64,000 bases of DNA, taken from NCBI RefSeq assembly GCF_900169715.1, contig NZ_LT835161.1, positions 700,875 to 764,874 of the forward strand, in the 5' to 3' direction. Numbering within the stretch: position 1 is the stretch's first letter; the number at the start of each line of letters is the position of its first letter. The DNA comes from Kocuria massiliensis. GTDB taxonomy: Bacteria; Actinomycetota; Actinomycetes; Actinomycetales; Micrococcaceae. This document shows positions 54,701 to 62,639 of this stretch, in pieces. A model generated the notes under the pieces. That model saw only the letters and a list, made by a program, of their open reading frames with translations. It was not told the origin of the DNA and ran no database searches. The translations under genes and the position numbers were made by a program.

Positions 54701-55379
54701 CTGGGAGGAAGAAACCAATCTTTTGCTGGCCATGTACCGGGCGCGAGAGCAGCAGCAGCCCGAACTGGTCGTGCCGAAACACGTGAGTGCCTCTCTTCTG
54801 GTCGGATTGTCCCAGGACCCGGATAGGGTCTTGGAACAGCTGGAACGCCCCATGCCTCGTCGTCCAGAAGCAACGGCTCGATCGGGGACAAGGTTTCACG
54901 AATGGGTTGAGGAACACTACGGGTCTACGGGAATGTTGGACCTCGGTGAGGTCGAATCTGAGGAACTGGATCCCGTCGATTCGGATGTCGAAGAGCTGAA
55001 GGCACGCTTCCGGGAAAGCCCGTGGCACGACAGGCAACCGTGGGCTGTGGAGTATCCCTTAGAGACGCCGGTCGGCGGGTTCACGGTGCGAGGACGAATC
55101 GATGCTGTTTTTCGGTACGACGACGAGCTGGGAGAAACCCGCTGGGAACTCGTGGACTGGAAGACCGGCAAGGTGCCCCACGGCGTCGAGCTGGAGCACA
55201 AGTCGGTTCAGCTTGCCGTGTATCGGCTAGGGTTTTCCAAGCTTCACGACATCGATCTGGATCACGTCTCCGCATCCTTCTTTTACGTGGCACACGGGAA
55301 AACGGTGGTGCCACCGGAGATCTCCGGGGAAGACGACTTGGTCAGGATCTTGGATCGATTGAAGGGGTCGGAGCAGTAA
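51759..55379 (+). CDS. adnB: AdnB-type ATP-dependent helicase-nuclease
   Basis: 1206-residue partner of AdnA. The motor is complete: IAGAGSGKTATM (Walker A), VLLDEFQDTSHAQM (Walker B), GDPKQSIYGFRGA (III), TVHGSKGLEWDEVYLQG (V) and EERRLAYVAVTRAR (VI). The RecB nuclease has VRGRIDAVF, ELVDWKTGKVP and QLAVYRLGF. It should supply translocation and cut one strand during end resection, as known for mycobacterial AdnAB. GTG at 51759 overlaps the adnA stop; ATG 51771 is an alternative. The phosphotransferase gene is convergent and touches its stop. Confidence 0.94.
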   Translation: MNDQMLTSSPRYSPEDIARALQQPLPTPEQSEIISADLSPRLVIAGAGSGKTATMVDRVVWLVVNGVVRPDEVLGVTFTKKAAAELRHRMIHRLAALREAGLYEPVADADEPTLDPTISTYHSYAKSIVSDYGLRIGIEKDAAQLGPSQCFQLAAQIVEHWEGELPTTIPAASTLVKAVIKLSGECAEHLKTPAEVEAYCEESLTVLREMPNTHPKQLKKEEKLRGTLVEKLEQKLLVARLTERYRRVKEAMQVMDFGDLLAYAATMARGVDKLGEEQRDMYRVVLLDEFQDTSHAQMVLFSSIFGGGHSVMAVGDPKQSIYGFRGASEGQLFDFYRYFPSDTPDPSYLSVAWRNGARILEAANDIAQPLSERPEWVRSAQGPAVPRLRPRPDAPDGRVLAGVWETDQAEAEAIVSKIKEHRDDAVRVGEGLPTVAVLCRARRHMETVRLECERQGIPYHVVGLGGLVETPEITDMLAILRVLSDPSRSDALMRLLAGARWRIGPQDAMALHDWARFLARRRERAVRLGIQEDLSTPEGLVDGEEDLAGPDVSKSASTEAKERLEELLKAGREASDGSSLIEALETLPAEGWTSRAGRSLSSEARERLGRLHRELEELRGFLGEDLTSLLHHIERVTMLDLELTSKPGADHHEARANLDAFYEAVAEYCSTAPRLAASIDASAQARVESGSDELVMPDTQEHRYTVTSSATGVTAFLAWLEAAIAEEGGLPLPVGVADPTAVNIVTVHGSKGLEWDEVYLQGMVEGGFPSHTADAWYSDPGALPWELRGDSEHLPVLDLRARSTQELETSGLTFSEQNLERTIGEERRLAYVAVTRARNVVMLSSSWWGRAKAKPFETSRFLVEITEEPASPGIRAEWLSEAPKPEGGDANPQSGRIFAALWPWDPLTRPYVSEWESEEDLNALTMTADHGENILDPGPVASRRDEVQRAADRVLEHLTGTGEAKALPDEATSEDTKQAEDWEEETNLLLAMYRAREQQQPELVVPKHVSASLLVGLSQDPDRVLEQLERPMPRRPEATARSGTRFHEWVEEHYGSTGMLDLGEVESEELDPVDSDVEELKARFRESPWHDRQPWAVEYPLETPVGGFTVRGRIDAVFRYDDELGETRWELVDWKTGKVPHGVELEHKSVQLAVYRLGFSKLHDIDLDHVSASFFYVAHGKTVVPPEISGEDDLVRILDRLKGSEQ

Positions 55380-56564
55380 CTACGACCGTCCCTCGCGATT
55401 GCGGTAATGACCCGAGGTCGGAACAGACCTGGGCTCCTCAGAGGGCGTGTCGACGACCCGAGCCCTTGAGGACCCGCTGCCCGAAGCGACGGCCCCCACG
55501 AGCACTCCCACCGATGAGGTCGGCTGATCGTTACCTCGGTCAGACCTTGTCGATGTTTTGTCGGGCGACGACTCGCTGTGGGTGCTCGTTCCATCCGTCG
55601 TCGGGCGCGTCGTGGGGGAGTCCAGGGCACCCGAGGCACGAAGGTCGCTTTCCAAATCCTCCAACATCGAGACGGCTTCCCGGATCGTGTCCTGATCGCG
55701 CTGCTCCGTGGCACGAATCAGCCACTGAGCTATGGCGAATTCAGCGTGAAGGTATGCACGACGCAATAAATACCGGTCGGGAGCGTGCGGAAGCTGTACC
55801 GAATAGACCTCAATGATCGCGTCGGCAAATTCTTGGTCGGGGCAACTCATCAACCATGAGAAATCCAGTGCGGGGTCGCCCACGTGAAGGTCGTGCCAAC
55901 CTCGAACCGCGGAAAGCCGCGTTCCATCCAAGACGATGTTGTCCTCGGAGAGGTCACCATGGACCACCGTCGGGCGGAACTGCCACATGTTTTCGTCTTC
56001 GAGCCAGGCTTCCCACCGCCGCAGGAGAGCGGAAGGCACTTTCCGGGTGCTGGCGGCACGGTCCAGCTCGGAGAGCATGCGCTTACGACATTGCTCATGG
56101 GAGTACATGGGCAGGTCGGCCTCTTGGACCAGCTCCGCAGGAAGTGTATGGATCGTCGCAATGACTTTGCCCAGCTGGGTGGAGAGCGGATCTCGTTCCG
56201 GCGTCACCACGTGGGACCGTCGGGCGAGTTCTTCAATATCGAGAACTTCCCCGGGGACCTCGGGGTACACGAAAGTTTGAAGCCCTTGGCTCGAGGCTGA
56301 ACCAACCACGGTGGGAAGCTGGAAGGGCAGGCGTGCACGGAGCCCGGGCGAAAAAGAATGCAAAATCACATGCTCAGACTCGAGGCGCACACTGGCCTCG
56401 TGATTCTGAGGGGCCCGAACAATCCACCGCTGACGCGCAGAGTCGAGGACCACAGCGGACGCATAGTCCGGATTGTCTTCCTCGTACGGGGACGCGGCCA
56501 CGGGGAAGAGGCCCGGCACTCCAGCCGAGGCCATAGCGGCTAACGTTAACGGTGTTAATTTCAC
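55380..56564 (-). CDS. APH-family phosphotransferase with Ser/Thr-rich tail
   Basis: 394-residue kinase-fold protein of the aminoglycoside/macrolide phosphotransferase superfamily. VVHGDLSEDNIVLD holds the catalytic Asp and Asn, and GWHDLHVGDPALDFSWL the metal-binding Asp. About 90 C-terminal residues are low complexity (Ser, Thr, Asp, Arg). Resemblance to macrolide 2'-phosphotransferases is only at superfamily level, so resistance must not be assumed. The GTG at 56564 (MKLTPLTLAAMASAG) is preferred because family members begin there. No ribosome-binding site is present, but TACTCT lies 7 bases upstream, suggesting a leaderless transcript. An ATG at 56588 is the alternative. It is divergent from nudC. 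Confidence 0.8.
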   Translation of the reverse strand: MKLTPLTLAAMASAGVPGLFPVAASPYEEDNPDYASAVVLDSARQRWIVRAPQNHEASVRLESEHVILHSFSPGLRARLPFQLPTVVGSASSQGLQTFVYPEVPGEVLDIEELARRSHVVTPERDPLSTQLGKVIATIHTLPAELVQEADLPMYSHEQCRKRMLSELDRAASTRKVPSALLRRWEAWLEDENMWQFRPTVVHGDLSEDNIVLDGTRLSAVRGWHDLHVGDPALDFSWLMSCPDQEFADAIIEVYSVQLPHAPDRYLLRRAYLHAEFAIAQWLIRATEQRDQDTIREAVSMLEDLESDLRASGALDSPTTRPTTDGTSTHSESSPDKTSTRSDRGNDQPTSSVGVLVGAVASGSGSSRARVVDTPSEEPRSVPTSGHYRNREGRS

Positions 56565-56570
56565 CTGTTC

Positions 56571-56576
56571 AGAGTA
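56571..56576 (-). promoter_or_regulatory. Candidate -10 for a leaderless phosphotransferase mRNA
   Basis: Minus-strand TACTCT fits TANNNT and ends 6 nt before the GTG at 56564, the spacing expected when transcription starts at the initiation codon. Confidence 0.3.
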
Positions 56577-56605
56577 CAAGAGAGACATGGAAGCAAGCTG
56601 ATCAC

Positions 56606-57652
56606 GTGCCACCTCGTTTAGTAACACAGCCCATACCTCCTCTCGGTGAAGATCTGTTGGGAACCTATCCGATTCGCCGCATGGGAGACGAGGCGCCCCG
56701 CCGAGTCACCATGGATTCAGCCCTGAGCGATCAGGCGACGCGTGTCCTTCTGATTGATGGGGGCCGTGCTCGGGTTCGGTGGGATTCCACCGATCACGCT
56801 GAGCTGGTATGGGGAACCATCAACGAGAACCACGACGTCGTCGCCTATCTTGGACTGGACGACGACGCATGTCACCTGCTCCTTGCCCGGCCGGCGCGAC
56901 ATGCAACGGAAGATCTCCAAGCGGGTGACCCTTGGCCGGAAGCGTCGGATGCCGGTGACGCGGAGAAGGACAGCGAATCATCGTGGCTGGGATTACGCGA
57001 AGCCGCTCCCGTTTTGAGTCGGCACGACAGCACCTGGTTGAGCGTCGGCTTGGCCTTGATGAACTGGCATGACGCCAATGCCTTTTGCCCGGCGTGCGGG
57101 TCAACGACGACCCCAGATCCGGGCGGATGGTCGCAAACGTGTGATGCTGAGGGACGGGAAATTTTCCCCCGAACGGATCCGGCGGTGATCTGCGCCGTCG
57201 TTCACACAGACGAAGAATCCGTCGACCGTTTGCTTCTGGGGAATTCAGCGGCTTGGCCGGAGGATAGATATTCAACCTTTGCGGGTTTCGTCGAAGCGGG
57301 AGAGTCTCTCGAAGCCGCGATCGGTCGAGAAGTCTACGAAGAGTCATCGGTAGACATCGACCACGCCGAATACCTGGGGTCGCAACCGTGGCCCTTTCCG
57401 AGATCGCTCATGGTCGGGTTCATGGCACATGCAGCGAGTCTGAATACTGCGGCCGCCGATGGAACGGAAATCCGACGGGTCCGATGGTTCACCAGGGACG
57501 AGCTCACGGAGGCGCTACATCGAGGTGAGGTGACTCTCCCGGACGAAACCTCCATCGCGCACCACCTCATTGCTGCTTGGTTTGGCGAGTCATTACCAAC
57601 AAAGAAGACCGTCTTGGGACGAGCCGGGACCGAGAAAGGAAGCGAAAACTGA
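56606..57652 (+). CDS. nudC: NAD(+) diphosphatase / RNA deNADding enzyme NudC
   Basis: Nudix enzyme that cleaves NADH and can remove NAD caps from RNA. The 348 residues end in a Nudix box (GFVEAGESLEAAIGREVYEE) and the NudC hallmark SQPWPFPRS. The zinc ribbon has C161, C164 and C179, while the fourth position (C-x2-C) is E182. GTG 56606 is the probable start; the frame extends to 56552 but those codons overlap the divergent gene. It is followed 11 nt later by uvrD2, an order also known from mycobacteria. Confidence 0.93.
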   Translation: MPPRLVTQPIPPLGEDLLGTYPIRRMGDEAPRRVTMDSALSDQATRVLLIDGGRARVRWDSTDHAELVWGTINENHDVVAYLGLDDDACHLLLARPARHATEDLQAGDPWPEASDAGDAEKDSESSWLGLREAAPVLSRHDSTWLSVGLALMNWHDANAFCPACGSTTTPDPGGWSQTCDAEGREIFPRTDPAVICAVVHTDEESVDRLLLGNSAAWPEDRYSTFAGFVEAGESLEAAIGREVYEESSVDIDHAEYLGSQPWPFPRSLMVGFMAHAASLNTAAADGTEIRRVRWFTRDELTEALHRGEVTLPDETSIAHHLIAAWFGESLPTKKTVLGRAGTEKGSEN

Positions 57653-57663
57653 GAACTGAAGGC

Positions 57664-59445
57664 ATGACGATGCCGTCCGCCAATGCGCCGGACCCGGATC
57701 AGATCCTCGAGGGTTTGGACCCAGAGCAACGAGAAGTGGCCACAAGTCTGCAGGGTCCGGTGTGCGTCCTCGCGGGTGCGGGAACCGGTAAGACTCGCGC
57801 CATTACTCACCGCATCGCCTACGGAATCGCCTCTGGCGCTTATGTTGGCCAACGTGTTCTGGCGCTGACCTTCACGGCAAGAGCTGCCAATGAGATGCGA
57901 CAGCGGCTTCGTGCTCTTGGCGCCGTCGGGGTGCAAACACGTACGTTTCACGCGGCGGCATTGCGGCAATTGCAATACTTCTGGCCCCAAGCGGTCGGAG
58001 GGACCCCGCCACAACTGCTGTCGGGCAAGGCCCAATACATTTCGGAAGCCGCTAGCCGTCTACGCTTTTCCACGGATCGCGCCGTGGTGCGAGACCTCGC
58101 GTCCCACATTGAATGGGCCAAGGTCTCCATGCTGACGCCGGATACCGCCGAAGAGCACTTTGGAGGCCGGGAACTTCCGAGTGGATTCACCCCGTCGAGC
58201 ATGGCCCGAATCATGCGCGGATACGAAGATCTTAAGACGGAACGCAACGCGATCGATTTTGAAGACGTCCTCTTGGCGACCGTCGCGATCTTAGAAGAAG
58301 ATGACGCCGTCGCGGCTTCGGTGCGGCAACAATACCGACACTTCGTCGTCGACGAATATCAGGACGTCTCGCCCCTCCAGCAGCGACTCCTGGACTGCTG
58401 GCTGGGAGGGCGTGAGGAATTGTGCGTGGTTGGAGATGCTTCTCAGACCATTTATTCGTTCACAGGTGCAACCTCTCGACACCTCTTGGATTTTCCACGG
58501 AAACATCCTGACGGAAAAGTCATCTCGTTGGTGAGGGACTACCGCTCCACCCCTCAAGTCGTACATCTCGCCAATAAGCTGTTGACCGCGCGTCGTCCAG
58601 GCCGGGATTCAACACCCGGAGCATGGGCGCCGCCCCTTGAACTACGAGCGCAACGTCCCGCTGGACCCGAACCCGACTGGTTTGAATATCCAGACGACGA
58701 ACAAGAGGCGACGGGAATTGCCGAAGACATCTCGGATCTCATCACCAAGGATGGCGTCGCCCCGGCGGACATCGCGGTTCTCTTCCGCACCAACGGCCAG
58801 TCGCAAGCGATTGAGCAAGCTCTGACGGACGCAGGGATCGGATATCAGGTGAGGGGGACTGAGAAATTCTTCAACCGTCCTGAGGTAAAGCAGGGGATCT
58901 TGCAGATCCGTTCGGCGGCCCGGGCCGCCGGAGACGAGCCGGCACCGAAAGTGGTGCGAGACTGCCTCGCCTCCTTGGGCTATAAGGATCAGCCCCCGGC
59001 CTCTACAGGGTCGGTACGTGCCAAATGGGAGTCCTTGTCCGCGCTCGTTTCCTTGGCGGACAGACTTCAGGCGGCACACCGTGCCGAACACGGCGAAGAA
59101 GAGGGCCCCTTCACACTGGATATGCTCGTGGAAGATCTGGCCCGACGGATCACTCACCAGGACGCACCGGTGATGAACGGGGTGACCTTAGCTTCCCTCC
59201 ATTCGGCCAAGGGGCTCGAGTGGGATGCGGTATTCCTTTGTGGCCTCAGCGAAGGCCTCATGCCGATCAGCTTCGCGCAATCGGCAGACGAAGTCGACGA
59301 AGAGCGCCGGCTCTTATACGTCGGAATTACTCGCGCTCGAGAACGGCTCTCCTTGAGCTGGTCGTTGGCTCGAACGCCGGGCGGCCGAGCCCACCGAAAG
59401 CGCTCGCGATTCGTGGACGACATCGTTCCTCGAACTAAGAAGTAG
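57664..59445 (+). CDS. uvrD2: UvrD2-type superfamily 1 DNA helicase, short form
   Basis: 593-residue SF1A helicase of the actinobacterial UvrD2 group. Motifs: VLAGAGTGKTRAITHRIAYG (I), FTARAANEMRQRL (Ia), VVDEYQDVSPLQQ (II), GDASQTIYSFTGA (III), LHSAKGLEWDAVFLCGL (V) and RLLYVGITRARE (VI). Mycobacterial UvrD2 has about 700 residues with an HRDC domain and a four-cysteine module at the C-terminus; here the protein ends at RSRFVDDIVPRTKK without them. ATG 57664 or 57670 may be the start. It is likely co-transcribed with nudC. Confidence 0.93.
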   Translation: MTMPSANAPDPDQILEGLDPEQREVATSLQGPVCVLAGAGTGKTRAITHRIAYGIASGAYVGQRVLALTFTARAANEMRQRLRALGAVGVQTRTFHAAALRQLQYFWPQAVGGTPPQLLSGKAQYISEAASRLRFSTDRAVVRDLASHIEWAKVSMLTPDTAEEHFGGRELPSGFTPSSMARIMRGYEDLKTERNAIDFEDVLLATVAILEEDDAVAASVRQQYRHFVVDEYQDVSPLQQRLLDCWLGGREELCVVGDASQTIYSFTGATSRHLLDFPRKHPDGKVISLVRDYRSTPQVVHLANKLLTARRPGRDSTPGAWAPPLELRAQRPAGPEPDWFEYPDDEQEATGIAEDISDLITKDGVAPADIAVLFRTNGQSQAIEQALTDAGIGYQVRGTEKFFNRPEVKQGILQIRSAARAAGDEPAPKVVRDCLASLGYKDQPPASTGSVRAKWESLSALVSLADRLQAAHRAEHGEEEGPFTLDMLVEDLARRITHQDAPVMNGVTLASLHSAKGLEWDAVFLCGLSEGLMPISFAQSADEVDEERRLLYVGITRARERLSLSWSLARTPGGRAHRKRSRFVDDIVPRTKK

Positions 59446-59456
59446 GGGAGGGAACG

Positions 59457-60197
59457 TTAGAAGCCGCCCCACCAGCACGAGCAGCCGTCGAGGACGGGGT
59501 GCTCTCCGGTAGCCGCATAGTTCAGTGCCTCAGTTTGTCGCGTGGAAGCACTGATTATTCGCGTCACGATCTCCTCAACCGAGAGGAATTCTTGTCGTGA
59601 TGCAGTGGAGGCGAGTGCCTCAAGGCAATCACCGCAACGGCGTTTGGCCCACGGAACGACGCCCCACGACGTCACCCTCGCAGCGGCGTCGTGATAGAGC
59701 TGAAGGCACCGCACATCCGGCGCCACCGGAACGTTCCACTCTTCCCGTTGACCGGCCCACGCGGTCCACACGACGACGTCGGGCCGCATAACCAGGCCGT
59801 GCAGTCTCTGACGCAGATCGTTGGCGGTCTCGTCGCGGCATAGGTCCGAGAGATACCGGTCCTCCGGCCGCACGCCTGAACTGGATAAGACCTCCGGCAC
59901 GAGCGCAACGAGCGACTGCTCCAAGCACAAGGACCGGGGGCGCTCGCGGTGAAAGGGACGATAGCTCTCGGCCAAGAGATCGGTCGAATTCACGGCGCTT
60001 CGGTCCAACAGCCAGGGCAATCCTTCACCGTTCACCGCTAAGGACGTGACGGCGTCGGCGATTCGCCCGGGGAGCCCGATAAAGAGCGTCTGCGGAACTC
60101 TCAGACGTTGTCCTGGCATCCGAGCGCGTAACGTCGCGCCACCACGCACGGTGGGTCGACGCGGACCTTGACCATGAGGCAACCGATGAGTGTGCAT
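59457..60197 (-). CDS. Cys-rich ThiF/TOMM-cyclodehydratase-like protein of unknown function
   Basis: 246 residues. The N-terminal RPTVRGGATLRARMPGQ, GLPGRIADAV and the later WGVVPWAKRRCGDCLEAL resemble, at low level, proteins annotated in actinobacteria as TOMM-precursor leader-binding or cyclodehydratase-like (the mycobacterial Rv3196 kind), where a GPLVVPG-x2-CLRC pattern occurs. CxxC is C188/C191. The protein ends GCSCWWGGF with C239/C241, possibly two further zinc ligands or a modified tail. No TOMM precursor or dehydrogenase is nearby. The start is uncertain: ATG 60197 keeps the conserved N-terminus, ATG 60119 does not. It is convergent with uvrD2. Confidence 0.6.
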   Translation of the reverse strand: MHTHRLPHGQGPRRPTVRGGATLRARMPGQRLRVPQTLFIGLPGRIADAVTSLAVNGEGLPWLLDRSAVNSTDLLAESYRPFHRERPRSLCLEQSLVALVPEVLSSSGVRPEDRYLSDLCRDETANDLRQRLHGLVMRPDVVVWTAWAGQREEWNVPVAPDVRCLQLYHDAAARVTSWGVVPWAKRRCGDCLEALASTASRQEFLSVEEIVTRIISASTRQTEALNYAATGEHPVLDGCSCWWGGF

Positions 60198-60368
60198 AGA
60201 TCTACCGTGCGCCGAAGTCTCCTTCTCGGAGCGGTCTTGGAAGAAATGTGTGTGGTGCATCGGGAAATCTGTCGATGCCGACCCCGCCCGGCGGGGCACG
60301 CGACGACAACGCGAGGTGGCCGTGAGTATCCACGACGACGTCGACGTCATGCCGGTAAACTTCGGGGA

Positions 60369-60923
60369 ATGCCTGCCGAAACACCGCGTGAGTGGCTCCC
60401 CACAGACCCGTCGCGACCCGACGTCGAAATTCGACGTTCAGGACGCCGGAAGAAAACGGTTGCCGCTCGTTGGGAAGGCGAACATATAGTCTTGCTGGCG
60501 CCTCGTACGCTCTCGCGGGACTTGGCGGAACAGTATGTGAGTCGACTCCTGCCGAGGCTTATGGAGGATAGGCGTCGGTCCGAGAATGACCCAAGCCGCA
60601 CCGATGCGTATCTCGCCGAGCGCGCGGAGCATCTGGCCGCGGCCCACCTGAATCGTAGGGTAAAACCGCGGGAAATTCGGTGGGTCACCAATCAGAACAC
60701 TCGATGGGGTTCGACGACACCATCCACGGGAACCATCCGAATCTCACACCACCTCCAGGGCGTTCCGGAATACGTCCTCGATTACGTGATTCATCATGAA
60801 TTGTGTCACCTGATCGAGTCATCTCACGATGCACGTTTTAAACGACTCGAGGCGCAATATCCGGAGGTGGAACGGGCGAAAAGCTTTTTGGACGGGATGA
60901 TTTTTGCCCGGTCCGAGCAATAA
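60369..60923 (+). CDS. YgjP-like metal-dependent hydrolase/peptidase (M48/SprT-type fold)
   Basis: 184-residue protein with a complete gluzincin motif in VIHHELCHLIESSH (HExxH and a following His), and NTRWGSTTPSTGTIRIS and GVPEYVLDYV as in the YgjP/DUF45 family. A charged N-terminus DVEIRRSGRRKKTV is also typical. ATG 60369 is chosen on homology; GGGGA is too close to be a good ribosome-binding site. Related members are little characterised. It is divergent from the Cys-rich protein over 171 bp. Confidence 0.87.
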   Translation: MPAETPREWLPTDPSRPDVEIRRSGRRKKTVAARWEGEHIVLLAPRTLSRDLAEQYVSRLLPRLMEDRRRSENDPSRTDAYLAERAEHLAAAHLNRRVKPREIRWVTNQNTRWGSTTPSTGTIRISHHLQGVPEYVLDYVIHHELCHLIESSHDARFKRLEAQYPEVERAKSFLDGMIFARSEQ

Positions 60924-60962
60924 TGACCGGTCGACTCCTCGGGGCGAGGAACCGACCGGTCA
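60924..60962 (+). terminator. Bidirectional hairpin between the YgjP-like and DUF2342 genes
   Basis: Perfect 10-bp outer stem (60924-60933 TGACCGGTCG with 60953-60962) with an inner TCCTCG/CGAGGA stem. It lies between convergent genes. No T-run is present. Confidence 0.7.
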
Positions 60963-60999
60963 CATCGGGTGAATGCGGCGCCACGACGTCGCCGGCGCC

Positions 61000-62412
61000 T
61001 TAGGAGGTCGGGGCCGGCCCGGAAGAGTTCGGACCCTGGCCGTCTGAGTCGTCCTCCGCCGAAGAATCTGGGTCATCGTATCCGCCAGACAGGAGCTTCT
61101 CCAGGGCGGCGTCCATCTCCTCGTCGGATGCGTTCAAAAGACCGCGTTCGGTCCCGAAATTCTCCGGATTATCGAGGTCCTCATCGGTCGGCAGATTCTC
61201 CGGGGCCTCCCACAGAGCGTCCCTCTTGACGATTCCGTGATTCTCCTCGTAACCCTTCCAGAACTGCGAAGCTTCTCGCAGACGACGGGGCCGCAACTCG
61301 AGGCCAATCAGGGAACCAAAAGTCTTCTCCGCCGGGCCGCCCCCTGCGCGCCGACGTCGGAGGGTCTCCGTCAAAGCCGCAGCGCTTGGAAGATTCTTCG
61401 TGGCTTCGGTGCTCACGTGGTCGACCCACCCTTCAACCAGGGCCAGGAGGGTTTCCAGGCGACGCAAGGTCACCTTTTGATCCTCGGTCAGAGTCGGTTT
61501 GAAGATGTCGCCGCTCAATGCTTCCTGCAATGATTCTGGGTTCGAAGGATCCATGTCGCGCGTCGCGTCTTCGATACGGTCGGTATCCACGTGAATGCCG
61601 TGCGAGTAGCGCTGGATGAGCTCGAGGATGTTCTCTCGCAACCACGGGTTCGCCCGGAACAGGCGGATATGCGCGGATTCCCGGACGGCCAGGAACAGCA
61701 TGACTTCCTGGGCCGGAAGGTCCAAGCCCTCGCCGAAGTCGGCAACATTAGCCGGCAATAAGGCGGAGCGCCCTGGAGAGAGCGGCAGGCCGATGTCGGT
61801 TGAGGACACGACTTCCTGAGATAGTTCGCCGACAGCCTGCCCCAACTGCATGGCAAACATCATTCCGCTCATGCCGCCGATCATGGACGCGCCCTGGCCG
61901 AGCATCGAGGACAGCTCTTCCGGCATTTGCTGAGTCAGGGCGTTGCTCATAGCTTCGGTGATCGAATTTGCCACCGGCTCCGAAATTTCGCGGAACGTGT
62001 CAAAACAATTTTCGATCCATTCGCTCCGAGACCATGCCTCGTCGGATATGGCGGCACGGTCGAAGTCAATGACGGGGTCGAGCCAGAGCTGAGCGAGTTG
62101 CGCCGCGTCTTTAACCGCAGATTTCTGCGTGCTCGACACGGCGGGATCACCATTCTCTGCGGTGGCCAGTCGCCGGGCGTGGGCCCTGGCCTGATCCCAG
62201 TTTGCGGAACCGTCGGAATTCATTCCGGACATCATGGCCTGGATTTGGGAAAACATGCCCGACATCATGGCCGGGTCCATGGGTACACCCATGCCCTGTA
62301 AGTCTTCCGGATTGATGTTTTGACCCGAGGACAGCTTGCGGAACAGCTCCTCGAAGGGGTTTTCCTCGTGGTCATCGTTGCTGCCGTTGTTGTAGGGGTC
62401 GTTGGGGCTCAT
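61000..62412 (-). CDS. DUF2342 zinc-dependent metalloprotease homologue
   Basis: 470-residue actinobacterial protein of the family annotated as zinc-dependent metalloprotease (Rv3195 type). The helical core contains LFLAVRESAHIRLF, with Glu and His of the proposed metal site, and LALVEGWVDHVS. The N-terminus is Met/Asn/Gly-rich (PMDPAMMSGMFSQIQAMMSGM) and the C-terminus acidic and disordered. Proteolytic activity of the family is not firmly established as far as I know. It is divergent from the Lon-like PDZ protease gene, an arrangement also present in mycobacteria. Confidence 0.88.
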   Translation of the reverse strand: MSPNDPYNNGSNDDHEENPFEELFRKLSSGQNINPEDLQGMGVPMDPAMMSGMFSQIQAMMSGMNSDGSANWDQARAHARRLATAENGDPAVSSTQKSAVKDAAQLAQLWLDPVIDFDRAAISDEAWSRSEWIENCFDTFREISEPVANSITEAMSNALTQQMPEELSSMLGQGASMIGGMSGMMFAMQLGQAVGELSQEVVSSTDIGLPLSPGRSALLPANVADFGEGLDLPAQEVMLFLAVRESAHIRLFRANPWLRENILELIQRYSHGIHVDTDRIEDATRDMDPSNPESLQEALSGDIFKPTLTEDQKVTLRRLETLLALVEGWVDHVSTEATKNLPSAAALTETLRRRRAGGGPAEKTFGSLIGLELRPRRLREASQFWKGYEENHGIVKRDALWEAPENLPTDEDLDNPENFGTERGLLNASDEEMDAALEKLLSGGYDDPDSSAEDDSDGQGPNSSGPAPTS

Positions 62413-62639
62413 GACACCTCGCGGTCGATGGGTCGCCGCGAGGCTGCCTTCGCCTCACGGCATTCTTACTCTGGGTCCATTAAAGAGGACGAATCGGGGT
62501 CTCGTCAGGGAGTGGCCTGAATTTCAGCTGATGGCACAGCGTGTCGTCGCGCGGAAGGAACACGGGAAGGTCAGGAAAGAGGTACCACCGTGGGTTAAGA
62601 TGGCGGGGCAGTTCACCGTCCAGTTCAGAGAGCCAGCGC

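Noticed and set aside
56541-56558. TAACGTTA and TTAAC-GGT-GTTAA palindromes as an operator
   Set aside because: They lie inside the first codons of the phosphotransferase and can arise from its Leu/Thr codons; no independent support was found.
55380-56588. Calling the phosphotransferase a macrolide-resistance gene
   Set aside because: Only kinase-superfamily motifs are visible; the long tail and core-gene context do not support an acquired resistance determinant.
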